Assembly (NCBI RefSeq): GCF_023715885.1
Contig: NZ_JAMBOY010000007.1
Span: 62,001-126,000, forward strand
Direction: 5' to 3'
Origin: Microbacterium hydrocarbonoxydans
Lineage (GTDB): Bacteria > Actinomycetota > Actinomycetes > Actinomycetales > Microbacteriaceae
DNA: 64,000 nucleotides
Part shown: one piece after another, positions 9,870-17,504 of the stretch
Position numbering within the stretch: the stretch's first letter is position 1
Layout: each line of letters starts with the position of its first letter
Made by a program: the position numbers and the translations under genes
The notes under the pieces: model-generated
The model's database searches: none
What the model was told of the DNA's origin: nothing
Seen by the model: the letters and a program-made list of their open reading frames with translations, nothing else

Positions 9870-10877
9870 TCACGCCTCGGCGGGGGAGCGCGGATGGAGG
9901 AGACCGGACGCGGCGCCGAGAGCTGCCCCGACCACGGTGTCGACGATGCGCTCGCCCGCCACGTCCATCGAGCCGATGTCGCCCGTGGCAGCCCCGGTGA
10001 GGAGGAGCACGAGCGGGGTGATGAAGACGAGTGCGAGCGCGTAGTGACGCACGACGACGAGCTCGATCGCGAACTGCAGGGCGCCGAGCAGCAGTGCCAG
10101 CCACAGCCCGGTCGGATGCAGGAGCGCCAGCAGTGCGTACACACCCGCGCCGACGACCGTTCCCAGCATCCGGTGCAGACCCCGCTGCACGGCCGCACGG
10201 CGGGCTGCGGCGATGCCGATGACCGCCACCGCCGACCCGACGATCCAGTAGGTGCGGGCCGGGTCGACGACGAGACCGAGCAGCACGCCCAGCACCGCCA
10301 CGATGGCGACGCGGAGGAGCAGCAGGCGGGAGTCGGCGTCGAGCGACGGCCCTGGGAGCAGTTCGCCGAGCGGACGCGCGGCGACGGACCGCGGGCGGGG
10401 GAGCAGGAGCGGTGCCATCGCCACCGCGTACGAGAACACGCACCCGCCGGCGAGAGCGCCGAGGTAGACGAGTGGCGCCACCGGCGAACTCGCGGCGATG
10501 TGGGCGGATAGCCCGAATACGAGCACGAAGAACAGCGGCCCTGGCGGCCCCAGGCGGAAGCCGAACGACAGTGCGGCGCTGACGATCGCGACGACGACGA
10601 CGCCGACGCTGACGAGCCACGGGCTGCCCGACACCGCGACGCCGAGCGCGGCACTGGCGATGAGGCCGGTGGCGACGAACGGCAGCACGCGCGCCCGATC
10701 GACCGTCGGCGCCGAGCCGGCGAACAGCACCGTGAAGGCTCCGGACGCCGCGATGTACCCGAGCGAAGGCTGACCGAGCAGGGTCATGATCGCGATCGGT
10801 GCGGCAATCCCCAGCGCGGCCTGTGTGGCGAGGGGCCATCGCGGGCCGCGGGACGGGGCGAAGGCGAACAGGCTCAC
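9870..10877 (-). CDS. FUSC-family membrane protein
   Basis: Integral membrane protein of about 335 residues built from two halves of roughly five to six hydrophobic helices joined by a cytoplasmic segment (around residues 165-190, rich in Arg and Pro). This is the layout of the fusaric-acid/aromatic-acid exporter superfamily. The second half contains RTYWIVGSAVAVIGIAAARR and the glycine-rich HRMLGTVVGAGVYAL, close to the FUSC consensus. The GTG at 10877 is chosen because GAGAAT lies exactly 6 bases upstream, a leaderless layout shared with the gene at 29524; longer in-frame starts would run into the divergent peptidase promoter. The substrate is unknown. Confidence 0.82.
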   Translation of the reverse strand: MSLFAFAPSRGPRWPLATQAALGIAAPIAIMTLLGQPSLGYIAASGAFTVLFAGSAPTVDRARVLPFVATGLIASAALGVAVSGSPWLVSVGVVVVAIVSAALSFGFRLGPPGPLFFVLVFGLSAHIAASSPVAPLVYLGALAGGCVFSYAVAMAPLLLPRPRSVAARPLGELLPGPSLDADSRLLLLRVAIVAVLGVLLGLVVDPARTYWIVGSAVAVIGIAAARRAAVQRGLHRMLGTVVGAGVYALLALLHPTGLWLALLLGALQFAIELVVVRHYALALVFITPLVLLLTGAATGDIGSMDVAGERIVDTVVGAALGAASGLLHPRSPAEA

Positions 10878-10929
10878 CCCTCGATTCTCTCGCGTTCCGT
10901 GAGATGCCTCCGCCGATACCATGGCCCTC

Positions 10930-12264
10930 GTGACAGATCCCCGCCCCGGAATCGCCGACCGCCTCTCGCGGATGATCCAGCTCCCCACGGTGTCGGCCGA
11001 GCTCGATCAGCGCGGGATGCAGCCCTTCGAGGACTTCCTCGCCCTCCTCCGAGAGCTCTACCCGCTGACGCACGAGGCGCTGGCTCTCGAGCGGCACACG
11101 GACTTCGGCCTCCTCTTCCACTGGCGGGGCCGCGCGGGTCGAACGGCAGATCCGGTGGTGCTGATGGCGCACTACGACGTCGTTCCGGTCGACGAGAGCG
11201 ACGACTGGACCCATCCGCCCTTCGCCGGGGTCGTCTCCGATGGAATCGTGTACGGTCGCGGAGCGCTCGACGACAAGGGCCCGCTCATAGTCGTGCTCGA
11301 AGCGGTCGAGAACCTCCTGGCGGGCGGGTTCTCCCCGGCGCGCGACGTGTACCTCTCGTTCGGGGGTAATGAGGAGACGTTCGGCCGTGCCGCCGAGGAG
11401 ATCGCCCGCGTGCTCCGCGACCGCGGCATCGTTCCGTGGCTCGTCGTCGATGAGGGCGGAGCTGTCGTCGACGCCCCGCTGCCCTTCGTGCCCGGCCGAG
11501 CCGCGATGATCGGCGTCGGCGAGAAGGGGGTCATGACCCTCACACTGTCGGCCCGCGGCGACGGCGGCCACGCCTCGGCCCCGCCCAGCCTGACGGCCGT
11601 GCGCCGCGTCGCGCGAGCGGTGGACCGCCTCGGGCCGACGACCTTCCGGCCTCGGGTCTCGACGGCCGTCGCCCGCATGCTGACGCGCTTCGCCGCCGAG
11701 ACGCCGGGCGCAGCCCGTCACCTGCTGCGGCTGCTGGGAGCCGCGCCCTGGCTCACGGGACGGGTGTTCGCGGCGCTCGGCGGCGAGGCTGCGGCGCTCG
11801 TGCGCACCACGGTCGCTCCCACGATGCAGTCCGGCGGCACGGCCGCGAACGTCCTGCCCTCACAGGCGTCGGCAACGGTGAACCTGCGCATCGCGCTGGG
11901 GGAGACGACGCAGCAGACCGTGCTGCGGGTGCGACGGCGCATCCGTGATCCGCTCGTCACGGTGACGGTCGTCGACGCCAGCGAGCCCTCCCCGGAATCG
12001 TCGGTCGACACCGAGCAGTTCGCTCTGCTCGCCGACGCGCTCGCCGTGTCCCACCCCGGCATCCCCGCAGTGCCGTACGTGATGATGGCGGCTACCGACT
12101 CCCGGCACTTCCACCGCTTCGCCCCGGCCGTCTATCGTTTCGCTCCGCTGGAGATGTCGAACGCGCAGCGGGCATCGATCCACGGGGTCGACGAGCACGT
12201 CGAGATCGCGGCTCTCGAGCGCGGCGAGCGCTTCCATCGCGCGCTGCTCGAACGGCTAGGGTGA
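10930..12264 (+). CDS. M20/M25/M40-family metallopeptidase
   Basis: Di-zinc peptidase or amidohydrolase of 444 residues, of the CPG2/dipeptidase group. Zinc ligands and catalytic residues are visible: LMAHYDVVPV (His), GRGALDDKGP (bridging Asp), GGNEETFG (catalytic Glu) and VVDEGG (Asp). Near the C-terminus, HGVDEHVEI supplies the last His. The lid domain lies between, around VGEKGVMTLTLSARGDGGHAS. The GTG at 10930 is chosen because TACCAT (10917-10922) sits 7 bases upstream, a leaderless promoter; the in-frame ATG at 10921 is part of that box. The substrate (dipeptides or N-acyl amino acids) cannot be told. Confidence 0.92.
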   Translation: MTDPRPGIADRLSRMIQLPTVSAELDQRGMQPFEDFLALLRELYPLTHEALALERHTDFGLLFHWRGRAGRTADPVVLMAHYDVVPVDESDDWTHPPFAGVVSDGIVYGRGALDDKGPLIVVLEAVENLLAGGFSPARDVYLSFGGNEETFGRAAEEIARVLRDRGIVPWLVVDEGGAVVDAPLPFVPGRAAMIGVGEKGVMTLTLSARGDGGHASAPPSLTAVRRVARAVDRLGPTTFRPRVSTAVARMLTRFAAETPGAARHLLRLLGAAPWLTGRVFAALGGEAAALVRTTVAPTMQSGGTAANVLPSQASATVNLRIALGETTQQTVLRVRRRIRDPLVTVTVVDASEPSPESSVDTEQFALLADALAVSHPGIPAVPYVMMAATDSRHFHRFAPAVYRFAPLEMSNAQRASIHGVDEHVEIAALERGERFHRALLERLG

Positions 12265-12322
12265 TCTCACCCGTTCCCGGTCGCCGCCCCGACCGGTCCC
12301 GCCTTGTCACCGAGGAGTCGCG

Positions 12323-13777
12323 ATGACGCGCACCCGCACCCTTGGCACTCTCGCCGCCGTCGTCGGCTTCCTGGCGTTCGTCGAGTTCACGAGCGGTGTG
12401 CTGCAGGGGTACTACACGCCCATGCTCAGCGACATCGCGCGCCACCTCGGCATCCACGACGCCGACGTCAACTGGCTCGAGGGCACACAGCTGATGCTGT
12501 CGGCGCTCGTCGTTCCGGCGTTCGCAAAGCTCGGCGACATGGTCGGCCACAAGCGGATGCTCCTCATCTCCACCGCGCTGACCGCCGCCGCCGCGCTGGT
12601 GCTGCCGTTCACCGACTCCTTCGCCCTCTTTCTCATCGGCTGGACTCTGATGGGCTTCTACGTCGTGTGGCTGCCGCTCGAGATCGCGCTGATCTGGTCG
12701 CGATCAAGGCACCTGGAGGGCCGGGCCTCCATCACGGCGAAGGCCGCAGGTCTGCTCGTCGCCGCTCTCGAAGGCGGCGCGATCATCGGAGCCCTCGCCG
12801 GCGGAGCGCTCATCGACGTGCTGCCGCTCACCGTCGTGCTGCTCATCCCCGCCCTGCTGATCGTCGTCTGCTTCTTCGTGATCCTGTTCGGTGTGACCGA
12901 GTCGCCGGAGCCGGTCGGCGGCGTCTTCGACACCGTCGGCGTGATCCTCATCTCGCTGGCCCTCATCTGCTTCACGGGCGGTCTCAGCCTCCTCCGCCTC
13001 GAGGGTGGGCTTGTCAACCCGCTGTCGTGGGGCGTCGTGCTGCTCGGCATCCTGCTCGTGGTCCCGTTCGTGCTGTGGGAGCTGCGCAACGACGACCCGC
13101 TGATCGACGTGCGCATGTTCCGCTCCCCGGCTCTCGGACCGGTGTTCCTCACCGCAGGACTCTTCGGCGTCAGCGTGCTGGGCGCCCAGGCACCGCTGTC
13201 GACGTTCGCGCGCACCGATCCGGAGATGTACGGCTACGGCCTCGGAACCACCGGATTCGCCACCTCCCTGATCATCGGCATCTATCTGATCGGCATGATC
13301 GTCGGCGCCCTCCTGTTCCCGGTGATCGCCCGGGCTCTCACGCCAAGGGTCACGCTGATGGGGGCCTCGGTGCTCGTCGGCGTCGGATTCCTGCTCTTCC
13401 TGCCCTTCCACCATGCCTATGCCCAGGTCATCACGAACATGGTGGTGGTGGGTCTCGGATCCGGTGCGCTGGTCGCGGCCCTTCCTGCTGCCGCGGCATC
13501 GGCTGCTCCCGCGACGCAGACCGGCGTCGCGACGGGGCTCACGAACTCGGTCAAGACGGTGGGCGGCGCGATCGCGTCGTGCGTGTTCGGCATCGCTCTG
13601 CTGAACGGGGCGGCCGGTGCCGTGGAAGGCACGGCCGGCTCTTTCGCGGGGTATGTCACGGTGTGGGTGGTCTGCGGCGTCACCGCGCTGATCGCGGCGG
13701 TCCTTCTCGTCTTCGTCCCGAAGACGGCGTTCACCGACCGGGCGGATGCCGAGGCGGCCGTCGAGCCGGTGCTCTGA
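12323..13777 (+). CDS. MFS transporter, DHA2-like (14 TM)
   Basis: Major facilitator exporter of 484 residues with about 14 hydrophobic segments, the count of the drug:H+ antiporter 2 family. Motif A is recognisable after helix 2 (KLGDMVGHKRML), and the segment GLLVAALEGGAIIGALAGG resembles the DHA motif C helix. The ATG at 12323 has GAGGAG 7 bases upstream; a TAGGGT -10 box at 12256-12261 gives a leader of about 55 bases. No regulator sits next to it. Likely an antibiotic or metabolite exporter; the substrate is unknown. Confidence 0.92.
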   Translation: MTRTRTLGTLAAVVGFLAFVEFTSGVLQGYYTPMLSDIARHLGIHDADVNWLEGTQLMLSALVVPAFAKLGDMVGHKRMLLISTALTAAAALVLPFTDSFALFLIGWTLMGFYVVWLPLEIALIWSRSRHLEGRASITAKAAGLLVAALEGGAIIGALAGGALIDVLPLTVVLLIPALLIVVCFFVILFGVTESPEPVGGVFDTVGVILISLALICFTGGLSLLRLEGGLVNPLSWGVVLLGILLVVPFVLWELRNDDPLIDVRMFRSPALGPVFLTAGLFGVSVLGAQAPLSTFARTDPEMYGYGLGTTGFATSLIIGIYLIGMIVGALLFPVIARALTPRVTLMGASVLVGVGFLLFLPFHHAYAQVITNMVVVGLGSGALVAALPAAAASAAPATQTGVATGLTNSVKTVGGAIASCVFGIALLNGAAGAVEGTAGSFAGYVTVWVVCGVTALIAAVLLVFVPKTAFTDRADAEAAVEPVL

Positions 13778-13793
13778 CCTCGCGGGCCGCGTG

Positions 13794-14114
13794 TCACTTG
13801 CGGTCGAGGCCGAAGGTGCGCTTCACGAGCGCTTGCACATCGCGGTCCAGGCCGTCGATGCGGGCGCTCATCGCGTCGATGCGACTGTGCACCACGTCGA
13901 ACTTGCTGTCCACCGAGTCGAATCGACTGTTCACGGCGTCGAATCGGGCGGTGGTCTCGGCGCGCAGACCAGTGATCTCCGCCACCATCTCGCCGCGGAG
14001 TCCACCGATCTCGGTGCGCAGGATCCGGACGAACAGCGTCGAGACGACGCCGAGCATGCTGAACAAGAGCGTCGAGATGACGCCGATCACCGTCCAGGTC
14101 TGTGCATCGTTCAT
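13794..14114 (-). CDS. Membrane-anchored coiled-coil protein, paralogue A
   Basis: A 106-residue protein with one N-terminal membrane helix (about residues 8-30, MNDAQTWTVIGVISTLLFS onward) followed by a predicted coiled coil with seven-residue repeats of the RFDAVNS / KFDVVHS type. The conserved tail is DGLDRDVQALVKRTFGLDRK. The start at 14114 is chosen because GGAGG lies 9 bases upstream; the ATG three codons earlier abuts that site. It is a clear paralogue of the protein at 15735-16076, and the two genes flank rtcB. Function unknown; the architecture suggests a membrane-tethered oligomer. Confidence 0.85.
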   Translation of the reverse strand: MNDAQTWTVIGVISTLLFSMLGVVSTLFVRILRTEIGGLRGEMVAEITGLRAETTARFDAVNSRFDSVDSKFDVVHSRIDAMSARIDGLDRDVQALVKRTFGLDRK

Positions 14115-14264
14115 GAACCCCATCCTCCGATCGTCGCACCGACGCAGCGAGTCTGCCACGGTCGCGCGACAACGGATTCCGGGATTCCACGAAGAGGGGA
14201 GAACCCGCGACGGAGTCGAGGTGTGCAGGAGGGGTGGACGACGTCGCCCGTCGTCCACCCCCTA

Positions 14265-15434
14265 TCAGTCGCCCTTCACGTTGACGAGCTGCCGCAGCGT
14301 GTGCCGGATCGACACGAGGCTCGCGGCATCCGCCATCACCCGGTCGATCGGCTTGTAGGCCTGCGGGATCTCGTCGACGAACGCGTCGGTGTCACGGAAC
14401 TCGATGCCCGTCATCGCCTCGCGCAGCTGCTCGAGGGAGAACGTGCGCCGTGCCGCGGACCGAGAGTACTCCCGGCCTGCGCCGTGCGGGGAGGAGTTCA
14501 GCGACTGCGGATCCCCGAGCCCCTCGACGACGTACGACGCGGTTCCCATCGATCCGGGGATGAGCCCGGGCCGACCGGCGTCCGCCTGGATGGCTCCCTT
14601 CCGGGACACCCAGACCTGCTTGCCGTAGTGCTTCTCCGACTCGGTGAAGTTGTGGTGGCAGTTGATCCGCTCCTGCTCCTCCACCGGCGAGCCGAGGAAC
14701 TCCGACACCTGACGGATGACGCGGTCCATCATCTCCTCCCGGTTCAGCAGGGCGAAGCGCTGGGCCCACCGCAGTTCCCGGATGTACCGGGTGAACTCGG
14801 GCGTGCCCTCGACGAGGTAGGCCAGGTCGGGGTCGGGGAGGTCGATCCACCATTGCCTGGCGAGCCGCTGTGCGACGCCGATGTGGTGACCGGCGATCCG
14901 GTTCCCGACGCCTCGTGACCCCGAGTGCAGGAACAGCCACACGCGGTCGAGCTCATCCACCGACACCTCGATGAAGTGGTTGCCCGAGCCGAGCGTACCC
15001 AGCTGCAGTCGCCAGTTCCCCGCGTACGTCGCAGGGTCGAAGCCGTTCTCCTCGGCGAGCTGCTCGAGCTCGGCGATCCTGGGCTCCGCCGTCGCGACGA
15101 TCTTGCGGTTGTAGCGACCGGCGGACAGCGGGATGGCGCGTTCGATCTGCTCCCGCAGTTCGGCGAGGTCGCGGCCGTCGAGGTCGCTTCTCGTGAACGC
15201 GGTGCGGACGGCGATCATGCCGCAGCCGATGTCGACGCCGACCGCGGCGGGGATGATCGCACCGAGCGTCGGGATGACCGAGCCGACCGTCGCCCCCTTT
15301 CCGAGGTGTGCGTCCGGCATCAGCGCCAGGTGCGGGTGGATGAACGGCATGCGGGCCGTGGTGTGCGCCTGATCGAGCGTCTTCTCGTCGATCAGAGACG
15401 CCCACGACAGCAGCCGTGCGGAGAGCCTCTCCAT
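14265..15434 (-). CDS. rtcB: RNA-splicing ligase RtcB
   Basis: GTP- and Mn2+-dependent ligase of 389 residues that joins RNA 2',3'-cyclic phosphate (or 3'-phosphate) ends to 5'-OH ends in RNA repair or healing. Metal ligands appear in PDAHLGKGATVGSV, GVDIGCGMIAV and NCHHNF. The guanylylated histidine is in SPHGAGREYSR. The ATG at 15434 has GGAAGG upstream; earlier in-frame codons lie in the leader. No rtcA or rtcR-like gene adjoins it. Instead it lies between two paralogous membrane coiled-coil genes and downstream of a promoter, a short ORF and a terminator, suggesting controlled read-through. Confidence 0.96.
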   Translation of the reverse strand: MERLSARLLSWASLIDEKTLDQAHTTARMPFIHPHLALMPDAHLGKGATVGSVIPTLGAIIPAAVGVDIGCGMIAVRTAFTRSDLDGRDLAELREQIERAIPLSAGRYNRKIVATAEPRIAELEQLAEENGFDPATYAGNWRLQLGTLGSGNHFIEVSVDELDRVWLFLHSGSRGVGNRIAGHHIGVAQRLARQWWIDLPDPDLAYLVEGTPEFTRYIRELRWAQRFALLNREEMMDRVIRQVSEFLGSPVEEQERINCHHNFTESEKHYGKQVWVSRKGAIQADAGRPGLIPGSMGTASYVVEGLGDPQSLNSSPHGAGREYSRSAARRTFSLEQLREAMTGIEFRDTDAFVDEIPQAYKPIDRVMADAASLVSIRHTLRQLVNVKGD

Positions 15435-15488
15435 GATTCCTTCCTTGTGGTGATGTCCAGCCACAGGTCGGGAGTCTCCCGTACGGAA

Positions 15489-15518
15489 AACGCCCCGGAC
15501 CTGACGGTGCGGGGCGTT
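15489..15518 (-). terminator. Intrinsic terminator between short ORF and rtcB
   Basis: On the minus strand AACGCCCCG pairs with CGGGGCGTT (9-bp perfect stem, 12-base loop) and the right arm runs into TTTT. This is the best-formed Rho-independent terminator in the window. It lies 55 bases before the rtcB start and 17 bases after the 32-codon ORF, in the position of an attenuator. Confidence 0.8.
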
Positions 15519-15534
15519 GCGAGAGCGGATGCTG

Positions 15535-15633
15535 TCACACGGCGCGCGCCGGAGGGTACGACTCGTAGCGGTCATCGTGCTTCTGCTGAAACATCGACAC
15601 CGCTGCGATGGAAAGATTCCGCAGGGCGGTCAT
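15535..15633 (-). CDS. 32-residue small protein or rtcB leader peptide
   Basis: ORF coding for 32 residues, beginning MTALRNLSIAAVSMFQQK and ending YPPARAV. The ATG at 15633 has GGAG 8 bases upstream. The gene sits between a strong promoter (TTGACG, 18-base spacer, TACTGT) and an intrinsic terminator, with rtcB beyond. It could be an independent small protein or an attenuator peptide for rtcB. No family is recognised. The terminal KHDDRYESYPPARAV is charged and proline-rich; the first half is mildly hydrophobic. Confidence 0.6.
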   Translation of the reverse strand: MTALRNLSIAAVSMFQQKHDDRYESYPPARAV

Positions 15634-15681
15634 CCGTCGTCTCCTCGGCTGGTGTGCTGGGCCGATCGGCACAGCCTTGCC

Positions 15682-15711
15682 ACAGTAGGGGACGACACGC
15701 CCGGGCGTCAA
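15682..15711 (-). promoter_or_regulatory. Strong promoter of the rtcB leader
   Basis: On the minus strand: -35 TTGACG (15711-15706), 18-base spacer, -10 TACTGT (15687-15682). Transcription would start near 15675, about 42 bases before the 32-codon ORF. This is among the closest matches to the housekeeping consensus in the window. Confidence 0.7.
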
Positions 15712-15734
15712 GCGGCGTCGGCGTGACCCCGGCG

Positions 15735-16076
15735 TCATTCGCGGTCGAGGCCGAAGGTGCGCTTCACGAGCGCCTGCACGTCGCGATCGAGTCCGTCGAT
15801 GCGAATGCTCATCGCATCGATGCGGCTGTGTATCGCGTCGAACCTGCTGTCGACAGCGTCGAACTTGCTGTCGACCGCGTCGAACTTGCTGTCGACGGCG
15901 TCGAAACGAGCGATCATCTCGCCCCGGAGTCCGCCGATCTGGGCGTTCATCTCGCCGCGGAGTCCGCCGATCTCGGCGCGCAGGATTCTCACGAAAAGGG
16001 TTGAGACGACGCCGATCATGCCGAACAGCAGGGCACTGACGACGCCGATCATCGTCCAGGTCTGCGCATCGTTCAT
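15735..16076 (-). CDS. Membrane-anchored coiled-coil protein, paralogue B
   Basis: A 113-residue paralogue of the protein at 13794-14114. The N-terminus (MNDAQTWTMIGVVSALLFG onward, one membrane helix) and the C-terminus (DGLDRDVQALVKRTFGLDRE) are almost identical. The middle differs: an extra GGLRGEM unit and three near-identical FDAVDS heptads, encoded by a 21-bp tandem repeat. The ATG at 16076 follows a G-rich site 9 bases upstream. A stretch of about 25 bases upstream of the gene is also shared with paralogue A, so the duplication included control sequence. Function unknown. Confidence 0.85.
   Translation of the reverse strand: MNDAQTWTMIGVVSALLFGMIGVVSTLFVRILRAEIGGLRGEMNAQIGGLRGEMIARFDAVDSKFDAVDSKFDAVDSRFDAIHSRIDAMSIRIDGLDRDVQALVKRTFGLDRE
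15837..15905 (-). repeat. 21-bp tandem repeat encoding coiled-coil heptads
   Basis: Three consecutive 21-base units (15837-15857, 15858-15878, 15879-15899) and a partial fourth, each coding for one FDAVDS(K/R) heptad of paralogue B. Units 2 and 3 differ at one position. Copy-number change would lengthen or shorten the coiled coil in whole heptads. Confidence 0.8.
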
Positions 16077-16205
16077 GAACCCCATCCCCCGATCGTCGCA
16101 TCGATCAGGCGAGTCTGGCACGTGTCCGCGACAACGGATTCCGGGATTCCACCGACGGGGGGAAAGGCCACCGAAACCTCGTACGGTGCAGAGAGAGTCG
16201 GCGCG

Positions 16206-16607
16206 TCAGCTCTCCCGAGGTGGGTTGTGCATGAACTCGATGCGGATGCCGTCGGCATCCTCGACGAAAGACGCGTAATAGCGAGCCGAATACCGCGGGT
16301 ACTCCTTCGGCTCGCGGACGACGGTCCAGCCGGCATCCTTGGCGATGTCGTGCAGACGATCGACCTCGTCGCGCGAGTCGACGGCGAAGGCGATGTGCTG
16401 CCAGCCGATGCGCCCGTGCCGATGCGGCTCCGAGTTCTCATCCCAGACATAGAGGATGATCTCGGTCTCGTCCCCGTTGTTCCAGGAGATCGAGTGGCCG
16501 TCTTCCCCTCCGCTCACGTATCCGAGAGCGGTGAGCACGGGGTGGAATTGCGTCCGTCCGCGTTCGAGGTCGTCGACGGTGATGCCCAGGTGATCGAGAA
16601 GAGCCAT
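16206..16607 (-). CDS. VOC-superfamily glyoxalase-like protein
   Basis: A 133-residue VOC-fold protein (LLDHLGITVDDLERG at the N-terminus). Possible metal ligands are His in DHLGI, His in WQHIAFAV and Glu in GIRIEFMH, matching the usual H/H/E pattern of glyoxalase-type domains. The ATG at 16607 is 6 bases after CAGACT, so the message is probably leaderless. It is unrelated in detail to the PhnB-type protein at 9046. The reaction is unknown. Confidence 0.88.
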   Translation of the reverse strand: MALLDHLGITVDDLERGRTQFHPVLTALGYVSGGEDGHSISWNNGDETEIILYVWDENSEPHRHGRIGWQHIAFAVDSRDEVDRLHDIAKDAGWTVVREPKEYPRYSARYYASFVEDADGIRIEFMHNPPRES

Positions 16608-16638
16608 CCGCCCAGTCTGTCAGGGCGCCGCGCCGGTG

Positions 16639-17406
16639 TCAGTGGGGTGCGTGATACTCGGCTTCGCCGCGCTTCCAGTAGCCCTTCACGACCGCCTTCC
16701 CGGTGTCGATGCCCCACCGCTCCAGGAGAGCCCGGCCGGGCTTCACGACCGACTGCTCGGCGGCGATGAAGACGAACGAGTCGGCGCCGACGGCGTCCGC
16801 ATGAGTCAGTCCCTCGAGGAGCGCGATCAGGGCGGAGCCGGATGGCGCATCGCCTCGGTGCCGCCACTCGACCTCGACGGGCGCGTCGATGTCGACCTCG
16901 TGCTCCGCCGACACGGTCTCGACGATGATCCGCGCCGGCGCACCCGCGGGGATGAGCGCGGAGAAGCGTCGGATCGCGGGGATGGCCGTCTCATCGCCGA
17001 CGAGGAACCAGGACCCGGGTTCGCCCGTGATGACGGCCGAGCCGCGCGGCCCGCCCACGCCGATCGATGACCCGAGGGGAGCGTTCGCCGCCCATGGCGC
17101 CGCTACCCCGGCGTCGCCGTGCACCGCGAACTCCACGTCGAGCCAATCGGAACCCCAGGCCAACGGAGTGTACTCACGACTCGGCGCCGCGCGCATCTCC
17201 TCGACCGATCCGACGGGCCCGGCGGGGAAGAACAGGCGCATGTGGTCATCGGCTCCGAGCGACTCGAAGCCCGCGAGGTCGCTGCCCGTCAGGCGTACGC
17301 GCACGAACTCGGGTGCGAGCCATTCCCGCGCCGAGAGGGTGACGGAGCGGAACCGCAGGTCTAGTCCGCGACGCTCGATCGAGAAGCCGGATTTCGTGTT
17401 GCTCAT
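16639..17406 (-). CDS. Siderophore-interacting protein (FAD/NAD(P)H ferric reductase)
   Basis: SIP-family flavoprotein of 255 residues, related to ViuB/YqjH, that reduces ferric siderophore in the cytoplasm to release iron. The FAD-binding half holds SREYTPLAW (family R-x-Y-T) and the C-terminal half GEPGSWFLVGDETAIPAI binds the nicotinamide cofactor; the tail VVKGYWKRGEAEYHAPH is typical. It is divergent from the siderophore transport operon and its start lies against an IdeR-like box, so iron repression is expected. Identification by family motifs is strong; the particular siderophore is unknown. Confidence 0.93.
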   Translation of the reverse strand: MSNTKSGFSIERRGLDLRFRSVTLSAREWLAPEFVRVRLTGSDLAGFESLGADDHMRLFFPAGPVGSVEEMRAAPSREYTPLAWGSDWLDVEFAVHGDAGVAAPWAANAPLGSSIGVGGPRGSAVITGEPGSWFLVGDETAIPAIRRFSALIPAGAPARIIVETVSAEHEVDIDAPVEVEWRHRGDAPSGSALIALLEGLTHADAVGADSFVFIAAEQSVVKPGRALLERWGIDTGKAVVKGYWKRGEAEYHAPH

Positions 17407-17424
17407 GAAGTAAGGCTAACCTAC
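17406..17424. promoter_or_regulatory. IdeR/DtxR-like iron box 1
   Basis: The 19 bases at 17406-17424 match the DtxR/IdeR consensus TTAGGTTAGGCTAACCTAA at 15 positions, including the whole AGGCTAACCTA core. The box overlaps the start and the -10 region of the siderophore-interacting protein gene on the minus strand. Confidence 0.85.
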
Positions 17425-17436
17425 ATTGGACCGGGG

Positions 17437-17455
17437 TTAGGTGTGCCTAACTCCG
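17437..17455. promoter_or_regulatory. IdeR/DtxR-like iron box 2
   Basis: This segment contains the palindrome TTAGGTGTGCCTAA (17437-17450) and matches 12 of 19 positions of the IdeR consensus. It lies between box 1 and the binding-protein gene, so it probably serves the plus-strand operon. Confidence 0.65.
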
Positions 17456-17504
17456 ACCGTTCCGCGCCGAGAGCGCGATGTCCCAGCAGAACAGGAGTCC
17501 CTCC

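Noticed and set aside
9823..11721. 632-codon minus-strand ORF over the FUSC-like and M20 genes
   Set aside because: Arg-rich low-complexity translation; shadow of better-supported genes on both strands.
15837..15905. CRISPR-like or minisatellite tandem repeat
   Set aside because: The 21-bp units are in frame and code for coiled-coil heptads of paralogue B; no spacers.
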